Assembly (NCBI GenBank): GCA_903891505.1
Contig: CAITEO010000045.1
Location: 1 to 10,217, forward strand
DNA from: an uncultured Candidatus Woesearchaeota archaeon
GTDB taxonomy: Archaea > Nanobdellota > Nanobdellia > Woesearchaeales > 21-14-0-10-32-9
Reading direction: 5' to 3'
DNA: 10,217 nt
Shown: positions 1-6,126 of the stretch, one piece after another
Layout: the number at the start of each line of letters is the position of its first letter
How positions within the stretch are numbered: position 1 is the first letter of the stretch
Program-made: the position numbers and the translations under genes
The notes under the pieces: model-generated
Seen by the model: the letters and a program-made list of their open reading frames with translations, nothing else
What the model was told of the DNA's origin: nothing
Databases searched by the model: none

Positions 1-47
1 AAAAATTAAATGAAAACAAAGTCTCGCAATTTTGTTTTGTGTGGCAT

Positions 48-60
48 AAAAAATATAAAC
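48..60 (+). promoter_or_regulatory. TATA box of the EamA transporter gene
   Basis: The stretch AAAAATATAAAC is A/T-only until its last base and is centred about 29 nt upstream of the ATG at 83. That is the TATA-to-start distance expected when an archaeal transcript begins at or next to its start codon. No Shine-Dalgarno sequence lies before the ATG, which fits a leaderless mRNA. Confidence 0.55.
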
Positions 61-82
61 AACTTAATTCAAGAATTTGTTC

Positions 83-514
83 ATGGGTTATAGTTGGTTA
101 TTATTCGCATTGTTATCTGCAGTTGCAGCGTCGCTTGTTGCAATATTTGGAAAGATTGGTCTTCAAAATATTGATACGAATACGGCGACGGCGATTCGCG
201 CGGTTATCATGGCAATCTTTTTGATTGGAGTAATAGTGATTCAGGGAAAACTTAGTAACGTCGCACCAATTCTTGCAAATCACAAAGCGTTGTTGTTTAT
301 TATTTTAAGCGGACTTATGGGAGCAATCTCTTGGCTATTTTACTTTATGGCGCTCAAGGGTGCGAAAGTGTCCCAAATAGTTCCAATAGATAGAATGAGT
401 GTTGTCTTTGCACTTTTACTTGCATTCTTTATTTTAGGTGAGAAAATATCTTGGAAAGCAGGAATCGGTGCAGCGCTTGTTGTCACAGGCGGAATACTTA
501 TTGCGCTCGGGTAG
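83..514 (+). CDS. Single-domain EamA-family (DMT superfamily) membrane transporter
   Basis: This 143-residue protein is almost entirely hydrophobic, with about five membrane helices (roughly residues 3-20, 31-51, 66-87, 93-112 and 117-141). The second half, with WLFYFMALKGAKVSQIVPI followed by a helix ending in LGEKISWKAGIGAALVVTGG, is a classic EamA signature. Most DMT transporters carry two EamA repeats (about 280-300 aa). This one has a single repeat, so it probably works as a dimer like small multidrug carriers; that is inference. The substrate cannot be told from sequence; drug, amino-acid or metabolite efflux are the family options. I chose the ATG at 83 over the TTG at 77, because 83 sits about 29 nt from a TATA box. 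The stop is followed by T-rich terminator-like sequence. Confidence 0.85.
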   Translation: MGYSWLLFALLSAVAASLVAIFGKIGLQNIDTNTATAIRAVIMAIFLIGVIVIQGKLSNVAPILANHKALLFIILSGLMGAISWLFYFMALKGAKVSQIVPIDRMSVVFALLLAFFILGEKISWKAGIGAALVVTGGILIALG

Positions 515-527
515 AAAATTTTATGAC

Positions 528-567
528 TTTTTTTCATGTCTATTTTTCTTTATTTTTCTGTTTTTTT
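528..567 (+). terminator. Oligo-T terminator region after the EamA gene
   Basis: Two runs of seven T (528-534 and 561-567) lie on either side of further T-rich sequence just past the EamA stop codon. Archaeal RNA polymerase terminates at such T-runs without needing a hairpin. The region separates the EamA gene from the ligase promoter. Confidence 0.5.
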
Positions 568-572
568 CCGAT

Positions 573-584
573 AAGAATTTAAAG
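573..584 (+). promoter_or_regulatory. TATA box of the DNA ligase gene
   Basis: AAGAATTTAAAG is preceded by a CCGATA stretch that could serve as the BRE. It is centred about 25 nt before the ligase ATG at 605. No Shine-Dalgarno motif is present between them, consistent with a leaderless transcript. Confidence 0.45.
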
Positions 585-604
585 TCTTTTACCTTCTACG
601 AAGT

Positions 605-2356
605 ATGGATTTCACAGAGCTTGCAAATGCGTATGCGGAACTCGAAAAGACGTCAAAGAGACTTAAGAAGACGTACATAGTTTCTAATATTCTAAAAGAT
701 ACTCCTGAAAAAGAACTTGATAAAGTTATTCTTCTTTTGCAAGGACGTGTGTTTCCTCAAAGCGACGAGCGAGAACTCGGCGTCGCATCAAAACTCGTCG
801 TCAAGGCAATGGCGATAGCAACAGGACACACTACACCTCAGATTGAAGATTTGTGGAGAAAAAAAGGAGACCTTGGGCTTGTTGCAGAGCAGTTATGTGA
901 AAAGAAAAAACAGAACACATTATTTTCAGAGCAATTAACTGTTGCGATGGTGTTTAATGATTTGCAAAAAGTCGCGAGTCAGGAAGGAATAGGTAGCACG
1001 GATCAAAAAGTAAAAATGATTTCAAAACTCCTGTCGATGGCAACGCCGCTCGAGGCAAAATATGTAATCAGAGCGGCGCTGCAGGACCTGAGAGTGGGAA
1101 TTGCTGAAGGAACACTTCGTGATGCAATCGCGTGGGCTTATTTCAAAGAAGCAGACCCAGGGTATGATTTATCGAACGATTCTATTACTCCAATAAATCG
1201 GGAAACATACAATGAAATGATTGATATGATCCAGCAGGCACTCAATAAGACAAATGATTTTCTTGTTGTTGCAAAAGCGGCAAGGCACGGCATCAAGGAA
1301 CTTGAAAAAATAGAACTCGCCGTCGGTAATCCAGTCAAAGTTATGCTTGCTCAGAAAGTAAATAGCGTTGAAGAAGCATTCGATGTCGTCGGAAGACCAG
1401 CTGCGCTTGAGTACAAATACGATGGCTTTCGTATGCAGATAAATAAGAACAAAAATGATGTTGTGATATTCACACGCCGTTTAGAGAATGTAACAGATCA
1501 ATTTCCTGAAGTGAAAGCGAGAGTGCTAAATTGTGTCAAAGCAGATTCATGCATCCTTGATTGTGAGGCTGTTGGCTTCGAACCAAAAAGCGGAAAGTAT
1601 ACGCCATTCCAGCAGATTTCTCAGAGAATAAAAAGAAAATATGACATTGAAAAACTTGCAGAAACACTTCCAGTTGAATTAAATGTCTTTGACATACTTT
1701 ATCTTGATGGAGAGAATGTCTTATCAAAACCTTTTATCGAACGACGGAAAATCATCGAGAAAATAATAAAAGAAGTCCCGAAAGAAATAGTTCTTGCAAA
1801 GCAAATAATAACAGACAACGATAAGGCCGCTTCTAAATTTTTTGATGAATCCGTCGGAAAAGGAAATGAAGGATTGATGTTTAAGAATCTTCAAGGAGTA
1901 TACAAACCAGGAAGTAGAGTTGGATATATGATAAAATTAAAATCATCAATGGATGATTTGGATGTTGTTATCGTCGGTGCTGAATGGGGAGAAGGAAAAC
2001 GCAGCGGTTGGTTTACATCATTCACGATTGCGTGCCGCAGCGATGATGGAGAGTTTCTCGAGATAGGAAAAGTAGGAACGGGCTTGAAGGAGAAGCGCGA
2101 AGAAGGATTATCGTTCGATGAGATGACTGACTTGCTTAAACCACTAATTAAAACTCAAGTTGGGCGAGATGTAACTGTGAAACCGAAAATTGTGATTAGC
2201 GTTAAACACGAAGAAATTCAGAAGAGTCCGAGTTACTCGTCGGGGTTCGCGCTTCGTTTCCCGCGTGTTACTGTACTTCGGGATGATAGATCAACTGATG
2301 ATATAATTTCGCTTGTTGAACTAGAAGAACAATACTTCAAACAGAGGAAGAAGTAA
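605..2356 (+). CDS. lig: ATP-dependent DNA ligase, archaeal LigI-like
   Basis: The enzyme seals nicks in duplex DNA, joining Okazaki fragments and repair patches through a ligase-AMP intermediate. At 583 residues it has the usual archaeal size. The N-terminal DNA-binding domain spans about residues 1-230. The adenylation domain follows: motif I KYDGFR carries the catalytic Lys271, the RRLENVTDQFPE segment is next, DCEAVGF (Glu321) is motif III, VFDILYLDG is a conserved core strand, EGLMFKN (Glu422) is motif IV, and MIKLK (Lys444, Lys446) is motif V. The OB-fold domain, from about residue 450, ends with the RFPR motif VI. All nucleotidyl-transfer motifs are intact. No C-terminal PCNA-binding PIP box is obvious; the tail reads EEQYFKQRKK, where a weak QxxF-like element might act. 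The ATG at 605 is placed about 25 nt after a TATA box. Its 3' end converges on the minus-strand gene at 2487-3056. Confidence 0.96.
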   Translation: MDFTELANAYAELEKTSKRLKKTYIVSNILKDTPEKELDKVILLLQGRVFPQSDERELGVASKLVVKAMAIATGHTTPQIEDLWRKKGDLGLVAEQLCEKKKQNTLFSEQLTVAMVFNDLQKVASQEGIGSTDQKVKMISKLLSMATPLEAKYVIRAALQDLRVGIAEGTLRDAIAWAYFKEADPGYDLSNDSITPINRETYNEMIDMIQQALNKTNDFLVVAKAARHGIKELEKIELAVGNPVKVMLAQKVNSVEEAFDVVGRPAALEYKYDGFRMQINKNKNDVVIFTRRLENVTDQFPEVKARVLNCVKADSCILDCEAVGFEPKSGKYTPFQQISQRIKRKYDIEKLAETLPVELNVFDILYLDGENVLSKPFIERRKIIEKIIKEVPKEIVLAKQIITDNDKAASKFFDESVGKGNEGLMFKNLQGVYKPGSRVGYMIKLKSSMDDLDVVIVGAEWGEGKRSGWFTSFTIACRSDDGEFLEIGKVGTGLKEKREEGLSFDEMTDLLKPLIKTQVGRDVTVKPKIVISVKHEEIQKSPSYSSGFALRFPRVTVLRDDRSTDDIISLVELEEQYFKQRKK

Positions 2357-2370
2357 GATTAGAGTGGTTA

Positions 2371-2425
2371 TTGCGAGCTAGCGGAAGGGGTTTAATACCC
2401 CGCCCTTTAGGGCGCTAGTGCGCAA
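2371..2425. other. GC-rich predicted three-way-junction structure
   Basis: In this AT-rich window, 2371-2425 folds on paper into an outer stem (2371-2382 with 2414-2425, 10 of 12 positions complementary). The stem encloses two adjacent hairpins: GGGG (2387-2390) with CCCC (2398-2401) around a TTTAATA loop, and GCCC (2402-2405) with GGGC (2410-2413) around a TTTA loop. It lies 14 nt after the ligase stop. It could be a structured 3'UTR, an independent small RNA, or a decayed end of a palindromic mobile element. No promoter for it is evident. Strand is unassigned. Confidence 0.5.
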
Positions 2426-2428
2426 TTC

Positions 2429-2485
2429 GAAAACGCGAATGTCAAAATACCCCATCCTTTAGGATGGGGATTAATTCGCGTTTTC
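2429..2485. repeat. Nested perfect hairpin, possible IS200/IS605-type end remnant or bidirectional terminator
   Basis: A 12-bp perfect outer stem pairs 2429-2440 with 2474-2485 (GAAAACGCGAAT and its complement). Inside it, an 8-bp perfect stem, CCCCATCC with GGATGGGG, closes on a TTTA tetraloop (2450-2469). Hairpins of the form CCCC-N-CC-TTTA-GG-N-GGGG are typical of the subterminal palindromes of IS200/IS605-family and TnpB-associated elements; that likeness is from memory, not a search. No transposase or TnpB gene is present. The element stops one base short of the minus-strand stop codon at 2487-2489, so it would also form in the 3' ends of both convergent transcripts. Confidence 0.5.
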
Positions 2486-2486
2486 T

Positions 2487-3056
2487 TTATTTTCTATTGT
2501 TGTGATTATTATTATTATTATTATTATCTGCGTTCAATGTAGTTACCCATCTATTGAATGCTATTTCTGCAAAAAAGGTGGAATAGTTAAGTTCTTCTCC
2601 TATTGGTCCGTTGTTGAACTTGTCTCCTTGTATGTATTTGTACGTCTCGAATATTTTTATCTTATACACATCGTGAATCAGAGTTCCCATTTTGTTGTTT
2701 AACGCGATTTTATAATCTTCATCTCTCATGAAATCTGCTGCCCGCTTAACTGTATAGATGTGTCTGTGAACTTCATCTGCAAAACTTCCAGTTATTCTCT
2801 GGGCTATATTAGTTAGAACTTCTGTTTCGTTCGTGCTTAATGGAACAATTAGTGCTATGATGTCTGTGTCTATTCCTTGAAATATATTTTTTGTTCCAGA
2901 AAATTTACTGAGTATTTCCGCAATTTCTTCAGGGTCAGATATTAAGAAATTATATTTATCTATTAATTTTTTCTCAAAAAAAGACTGATCAACTTTGACA
3001 TTTGTATCTGAATGAAAAGTATGTAGTGAGCTCGTTGCGTAAATATTATTTTTCAT
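2487..3056 (-). CDS. Hypothetical soluble protein with poly-asparagine C-terminus
   Basis: I do not recognise this 189-residue protein. It has no signal peptide or membrane helix. The body (residues 1-175) looks globular and helix-rich: acidic segments around 41-52 (DPEEIAEILSKF), a hydrophobic strand at 65-72 (DIIALIVPL), and a long predicted helix around 76-110. The region at 135-150 is aromatic-rich. The tail (176-189) is low complexity, with seven consecutive asparagines followed by HNNRK. It is encoded by an ATT/AAT microsatellite and so may be a recent extension of the 3' end. The start is backed by an AAGGA ribosome-binding sequence 8 nt upstream and a TATA box farther out, so the gene is probably transcribed with a short leader. 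It stands alone between two convergent/divergent neighbours, which gives no hint of function. Confidence 0.75.
   Translation of the reverse strand: MKNNIYATSSLHTFHSDTNVKVDQSFFEKKLIDKYNFLISDPEEIAEILSKFSGTKNIFQGIDTDIIALIVPLSTNETEVLTNIAQRITGSFADEVHRHIYTVKRAADFMRDEDYKIALNNKMGTLIHDVYKIKIFETYKYIQGDKFNNGPIGEELNYSTFFAEIAFNRWVTTLNADNNNNNNNHNNRK
2505..2527. repeat. ATT trinucleotide microsatellite
   Basis: Seven full ATT units plus a partial one run without interruption for 23 nt. Read on the minus strand they encode the seven-Asn run near the C-terminus of the hypothetical protein. Unit changes by slippage would keep the frame and alter only tail length. Confidence 0.95.
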
Positions 3057-3063
3057 GATTCAC

Positions 3064-3105
3064 TTCCTTGCTTTTGTAGAGTATAGGCATTCTAGTTTAT
3101 ATAAC
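3064..3105 (-). promoter_or_regulatory. TATA box and ribosome-binding site of the poly-Asn protein gene
   Basis: On the minus strand a TATA box (TTATATAAAC, about 3095-3105) is centred about 44 nt upstream of the ATG at 3056, predicting a leader of roughly 18 nt. That leader contains AAGGA (3064-3068) at a spacing of 8 nt, a plausible archaeal Shine-Dalgarno site. This gene therefore differs from the mostly leaderless genes around it. Confidence 0.5.
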
Positions 3106-3253
3106 TTGTTAAGAATAATCATTGTTGAGTTAACACTTCAATAATAATCAGGTTAGTGATTGGTGTGATTTGTAGTCTGATCGGTATATTGATAGTTTAT
3201 AAATTGTGTAAATCTTATCTTTTTTTTCTGAAATTTCTGCAAATCCTTACCAA

Positions 3254-3266
3254 AGGTTTATAATTA
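3254..3266 (+). promoter_or_regulatory. TATA box of the ABC transporter gene
   Basis: AGGTTTATAATTA is centred about 26 nt before the ATG at 3287, with a purine stretch (AAAGG) on its upstream side as a possible BRE. There is no Shine-Dalgarno sequence. The position fixes the long-reading start codon and argues that the N-terminal extension is really translated. The rest of the divergent gap (3106-3253) holds a second TATA-like sequence at 3194-3205 followed by a T8 run near 3220, with no gene seen. Confidence 0.6.
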
Positions 3267-3286
3267 AAGACACGTTCTATGACGCT

Positions 3287-5257
3287 ATGGTGGGGGAGAA
3301 AGAGAAAAAGAGGAAGGAGAAAAAAGTTTCTGATAGTTCTAAAATTAATTTAGAAATTAGTTCTAAAACAAGTGAGCGAAATCAAGAGAAGAGCAATAAG
3401 AAGCAAAAAGTAAAGAGTGAAGCGAATAAAAGAATAGAAGAACAAGAAAAAGAACAAGCAGACGCACAAAAATTAAAGGATGATGCCGAAGAAGAAATAA
3501 ATTTCAAATACAATGTCAAAGTTTATCTTTCGCTTCTCAAAAAGTATAAGGGGCTTATCGCGATATTGATGGTTCTTATCATAATATTTGAAGTATCGAT
3601 GATTGCAGATAGACTCATACTTAAGAAAATAATAGACCAAGCAACGTTATTCACGTCGCACAGCATAACAGTTCAAGTTTTTGGCGCGTTCATATTGCTT
3701 ATGGGCATTTCATACTTAATAATAATTTTAATAAGATCAGTTGCGAACTGGTTCAAGCTTCATCTGATAAATAGACTTGAAGGACGAGCAATACTTGATA
3801 TGAAAAAGAGATTCTTCAATCATATTGTTGATTTATCTCATGGATTCCACACGTCGAACAAAACAGGATCTCTAATAAGTAGATTTGTTCGAGGAGGAAG
3901 TGCAGTAGAGAGAATGACTGATACTTTATTTTTTGATATGATTCCGCTCGTTGTTCAAGTGATTGCGGTAGTTATAGCGGTCTTTGTATTTGATTGGGTA
4001 ACGTCTTTAATAATCGTAATCATAGTTGTCGTATTCTTGACATTTAGTCTAGCGATAAATAAAGTTTTGAGAAAATCAAACATAGAAGCGAATGATCGTG
4101 AAGATGATGAGAAAGCATACATAAGTGATGTTTTCATAAATATTGACTCAATAAAATACTTCGGAAAAGAAAACGCGATGAAGAGTAGATATTATGCGAA
4201 AGGAAAAATCACAAAAGATGCTCTTCTTAAGAACTGGGATTACTATAGGTGGTTAACTGCGGGTCAAACATTTATAATTGGAATAGGAATTGTCGCGCTT
4301 CTTGTATTGCCGTTCATGAGATTTATGAATAATGACATAACTCTCGGAGAGATAGTATTTATCTACACAATCTACGGAAACTTAACAAGTCCGTTATATA
4401 GATTTGTCGGCGGAATTAGAAGCTATTATCGAGCGATGGCGGACTTCGATGCGCTCTTCAAATATGAGTTATCGCATAATGAAATAATAGATGCACCAAA
4501 TGCGAAAGAACTTGTTGTCGGACGAGGGGCAATAGAATTCAGGAATGTATCATTTAGTTACAAAGAGCGAAAAATAATATCTGATTTGAAACTTAAAGTT
4601 GCAGCAGGCAAAAGAGTTGCACTTGTCGGTTCATCAGGCGCAGGAAAATCAACAGTTGTAAAATTACTCTACAGATTGTATGATGTTCAGGAAGGCGCGA
4701 TATTAATTGATGGTAAGAACATAAATAGTTTCAAACAAGAATCGCTCCGCTCAGAACTTAGCATTGTTCCTCAAGACTGCGTGTTATTCGACGACACAAT
4801 CTACAACAACATTGCATTCTCAAGGCCGGAGGCAACTCGTGATGAAGTTATGAACGCCATAAAACTTGCACAGTTAGATAATATAGTTAGCAGGATGCCG
4901 AAGAGTGAAGAAACAATTGTTGGCGAACGCGGAGTAAAACTTTCTGGCGGCGAAAGACAACGTGTTTCAATCGCAAGAGCAATACTTGCGAATAAAAGAA
5001 TACTTGTACTTGACGAAGCAACATCCTCGCTCGACTCCGAAACGGAACACGAAATACAACTTGCACTTCACGATTTGATGAAAGGAAGAACATCAATAAT
5101 CATCGCGCATCGCCTAAGTACTGTAATGAGTGCAGATTTGATAGTTGTGCTTGACGAAGGAAAAGTAGCACAAATTGGAACACATAACGAATTAATTAAG
5201 CACAAGGGAATTTATCGAAAACTCTGGAACTTGCAGAAAGGAGGATACTTGGAGTAG
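3287..5257 (+). CDS. ABC half-exporter (ABCB/Atm1-like fused TMD-NBD)
   Basis: This 656-residue protein fuses a six-helix transmembrane domain (helices near 89-107, 131-149, 219-236, 238-256, 325-345 and 352-370) to an ATP-binding domain, so two copies would form one exporter in the cytoplasmic membrane. All nucleotide-binding motifs are intact: A-loop Tyr425, Walker A GSSGAGKST with Lys454, Q-loop Gln496, signature LSGGERQR at 552-559, Walker B LVLDE with catalytic Glu577, and H-loop His608. The DSIKYFGKE segment (287-295) and the YRAMADFDALF segment recall Atm1/ABCB7/HMT-type transporters, which move glutathione- or thiol-linked cargo. That subfamily call is tentative, and lipid or drug export is equally possible. 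The first 75 residues form a Lys/Glu/Gln-rich, probably coiled-coil extension not normal for the family. The ATG is supported by a TATA box about 26 nt upstream. Confidence 0.92.
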   Translation: MVGEKEKKRKEKKVSDSSKINLEISSKTSERNQEKSNKKQKVKSEANKRIEEQEKEQADAQKLKDDAEEEINFKYNVKVYLSLLKKYKGLIAILMVLIIIFEVSMIADRLILKKIIDQATLFTSHSITVQVFGAFILLMGISYLIIILIRSVANWFKLHLINRLEGRAILDMKKRFFNHIVDLSHGFHTSNKTGSLISRFVRGGSAVERMTDTLFFDMIPLVVQVIAVVIAVFVFDWVTSLIIVIIVVVFLTFSLAINKVLRKSNIEANDREDDEKAYISDVFINIDSIKYFGKENAMKSRYYAKGKITKDALLKNWDYYRWLTAGQTFIIGIGIVALLVLPFMRFMNNDITLGEIVFIYTIYGNLTSPLYRFVGGIRSYYRAMADFDALFKYELSHNEIIDAPNAKELVVGRGAIEFRNVSFSYKERKIISDLKLKVAAGKRVALVGSSGAGKSTVVKLLYRLYDVQEGAILIDGKNINSFKQESLRSELSIVPQDCVLFDDTIYNNIAFSRPEATRDEVMNAIKLAQLDNIVSRMPKSEETIVGERGVKLSGGERQRVSIARAILANKRILVLDEATSSLDSETEHEIQLALHDLMKGRTSIIIAHRLSTVMSADLIVVLDEGKVAQIGTHNELIKHKGIYRKLWNLQKGGYLE

Positions 5258-5272
5258 ATTTGCTACGTCGAC

Positions 5273-5280
5273 TTTTTTTT
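5273..5280 (+). terminator. Oligo-T terminator of the ABC transporter gene
   Basis: A run of eight T begins 15 nt after the stop codon and is followed by GTTTTAG and more T-rich sequence, as expected for archaeal termination. Confidence 0.55.
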
Positions 5281-5370
5281 GTTTTAGTTCTGATATTTTT
5301 AGTTTTTTGTTTCTTCTCTTTTTGTTTTTCTTTTCTATTTCTTCTTTTCTGTTTCTTCTATTCTATCATT
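5281..5370. other. Polypyrimidine tract in convergent intergenic gap
   Basis: The plus strand here is strongly T/C biased, with many TTTCTTCT-like units and only scattered purines, densest at about 5305-5370. No open reading frame or tRNA is visible. It lies downstream of both the ABC gene (+) and dUTPase (-). It may simply be a string of termination signals for the plus strand. The gap as a whole (5258-5530) contains this tract, the GC-rich island at 5399-5440, and otherwise plain AT-rich sequence. Confidence 0.5.
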
Positions 5371-5398
5371 TATTTCAAATAAAACTAATAATATCTTG

Positions 5399-5440
5399 TT
5401 TAATCCAGCCCTTGGCTGGTAGTGCTGCGCGTACGCGCAG
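5399..5440. repeat. GC-rich hairpin plus 16-bp perfect palindrome
   Basis: A TTTAAT lead-in is followed by a 6-bp stem, CCAGCC (5405-5410) with GGCTGG (5414-5419), around a CTT loop. After TAGTG comes the perfect 16-nt palindrome CTGCGCGTACGCGCAG (5425-5440). The order TTTAAT, hairpin containing GCCCTT, TAGTGC, then GCGC is shared with the island at 2391-2425, which suggests a dispersed intergenic repeat family. It may alternatively act as a 3'-end structure for the two convergent transcripts. Confidence 0.55.
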
Positions 5441-5530
5441 AATGATGATAGAATAAAATATATTATTAAGAGTAAAACTAAGTTTGATTGAATTAGTATA
5501 AATAGTTAATTGAAGAGAAAAGTTGAGGTC

Positions 5531-5956
5531 TTATTTTCGTCCCGTGCTTCCAAAGCCGCCGTCCTTGCGAGTGCTATCAGATAATTCGTTTGCTTCTTCG
5601 ATCTTCGCTGTTGTTACAGGTTGAATTAGCATCTGGGCGATCTTATCACCTTTTTCTACGTGATATTCAACATCTGATGTGTTTAGAAGTATAATCATTA
5701 GTTCTCCGCGGTAATTGTGCTCGATGACGCCACCGAGCGTTGTTAAACCGTGCTTTGATGCAAGACCTGACTTATCCCAAATTAGTGAAACAAAACCTGG
5801 TTCTAGCTCGTAGGAAATTCCAGTATGCAGTGTTTTTCTCTCTCCTGGTTTTATGGTGCAATCTTCGATTGAAAAAATATCCATTCCTGCATCGCCATCA
5901 ATCGCATACGCAGGCAATTTTGCATCAGGCTGCAACTTTTTTACTTTCATTCTCAT
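5531..5956 (-). CDS. dut: dUTP diphosphatase (trimeric dUTPase)
   Basis: The enzyme hydrolyses dUTP to dUMP and pyrophosphate, keeping uracil out of DNA and supplying dUMP for thymidylate synthesis. At 141 residues it is the normal size for the homotrimeric family. The five motifs are all present: DAGMD (22-26), DKSGLASK (61-68), GGVIEHNYRGE (75-85), KGDKIAQ (102-108), and the C-terminal glycine-rich RKDGGFGSTG (130-139) with the uracil-capping Phe135. Tyr82, the deoxyribose-discriminating tyrosine, is kept. In motif 3 the catalytic aspartate expected two residues after GGV is replaced by Glu79, a conservative but unusual change. A TATA-like box centred about 28 nt upstream favours Met1 over Met3 and implies a leaderless transcript. 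Confidence 0.95.
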   Translation of the reverse strand: MRMKVKKLQPDAKLPAYAIDGDAGMDIFSIEDCTIKPGERKTLHTGISYELEPGFVSLIWDKSGLASKHGLTTLGGVIEHNYRGELMIILLNTSDVEYHVEKGDKIAQMLIQPVTTAKIEEANELSDSTRKDGGFGSTGRK

Positions 5957-5978
5957 AAAATATTAGAATGATGCTTAG

Positions 5979-5989
5979 AATAAAAAGTT
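5979..5989 (-). promoter_or_regulatory. TATA box of the dUTPase gene
   Basis: On the minus strand the sequence AACTTTTTATT is centred about 28 nt upstream of the ATG at 5956. No Shine-Dalgarno motif lies between, so a leaderless transcript is expected. Confidence 0.45.
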
Positions 5990-6007
5990 AATGGAAATGA
6001 ATTATGT

Positions 6008-6058
6008 TTGACACGAAAATAAGCTTGACATGAAAATATATTTGACACAAAAATATAT
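6008..6058. repeat. Three tandem 17-bp repeats overlapping a promoter
   Basis: Three adjacent units start at 6008, 6025 and 6042, each beginning TTGACA and continuing with an A-rich half (TTGACACGAAAATAAGC, TTGACATGAAAATATAT, TTGACACAAAAATATAT). The exact 17-nt period and the overlap of the last unit with a TATA box suggest a repeated protein-binding site for control of the membrane-protein gene at 6127. Recent slippage duplication is the alternative. Confidence 0.7.
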
Positions 6059-6063
6059 AAATT
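6052..6063 (+). promoter_or_regulatory. Candidate TATA box of the four-helix membrane protein gene
   Basis: AATATATAAATT lies about 70 nt upstream of the ATG at 6127, predicting a leader of roughly 40 nt. Just before the ATG is GAAGGGA (6113-6119), a weak Shine-Dalgarno-like match. A second A/T box at 6089-6097 (ATTAAATAA) would give a much shorter leader, so the exact promoter is uncertain. Confidence 0.35.
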
Positions 6064-6126
6064 CAAGAAAAAAGGATACTATTAGTGTATTAAATAAGTA
6101 TATTAAATATTTGAAGGGATTTTTTA

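Noticed and set aside
10..93. 27-codon open frame before the EamA gene
   Set aside because: It overlaps the EamA start and TATA box in another frame, has no ribosome site, and resembles no known small protein.
2502..2702. Plus-strand frame starting with a poly-Ile run
   Set aside because: The Ile run is just the ATT microsatellite read on the other strand, and the frame lies inside the minus-strand gene 2487-3056 with no promoter.
3194..3228. Second TATA-like box (GTTTATAAATT) that could start a small RNA in the divergent gap
   Set aside because: The predicted start falls at a T8 run that would end the transcript at once. No stable fold or sRNA box follows before the ABC promoter.
5441..5500. 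Possible second C/D box sRNA beginning with ATGATGA at about 5442
   Set aside because: The C-box match is present, but no CTGA D or D' box follows within about 90 nt on that strand and no terminal stem is seen.
6008..6058. Short tandem repeats as a CRISPR array
   Set aside because: The 17-nt units are directly adjacent with no spacers, and no cas gene is present.
6008..6058. TTGACA words as bacterial -35 promoter elements
   Set aside because: No TATAAT-like -10 occurs at 17-nt spacing for each, and the rest of the window points to archaeal promoters.
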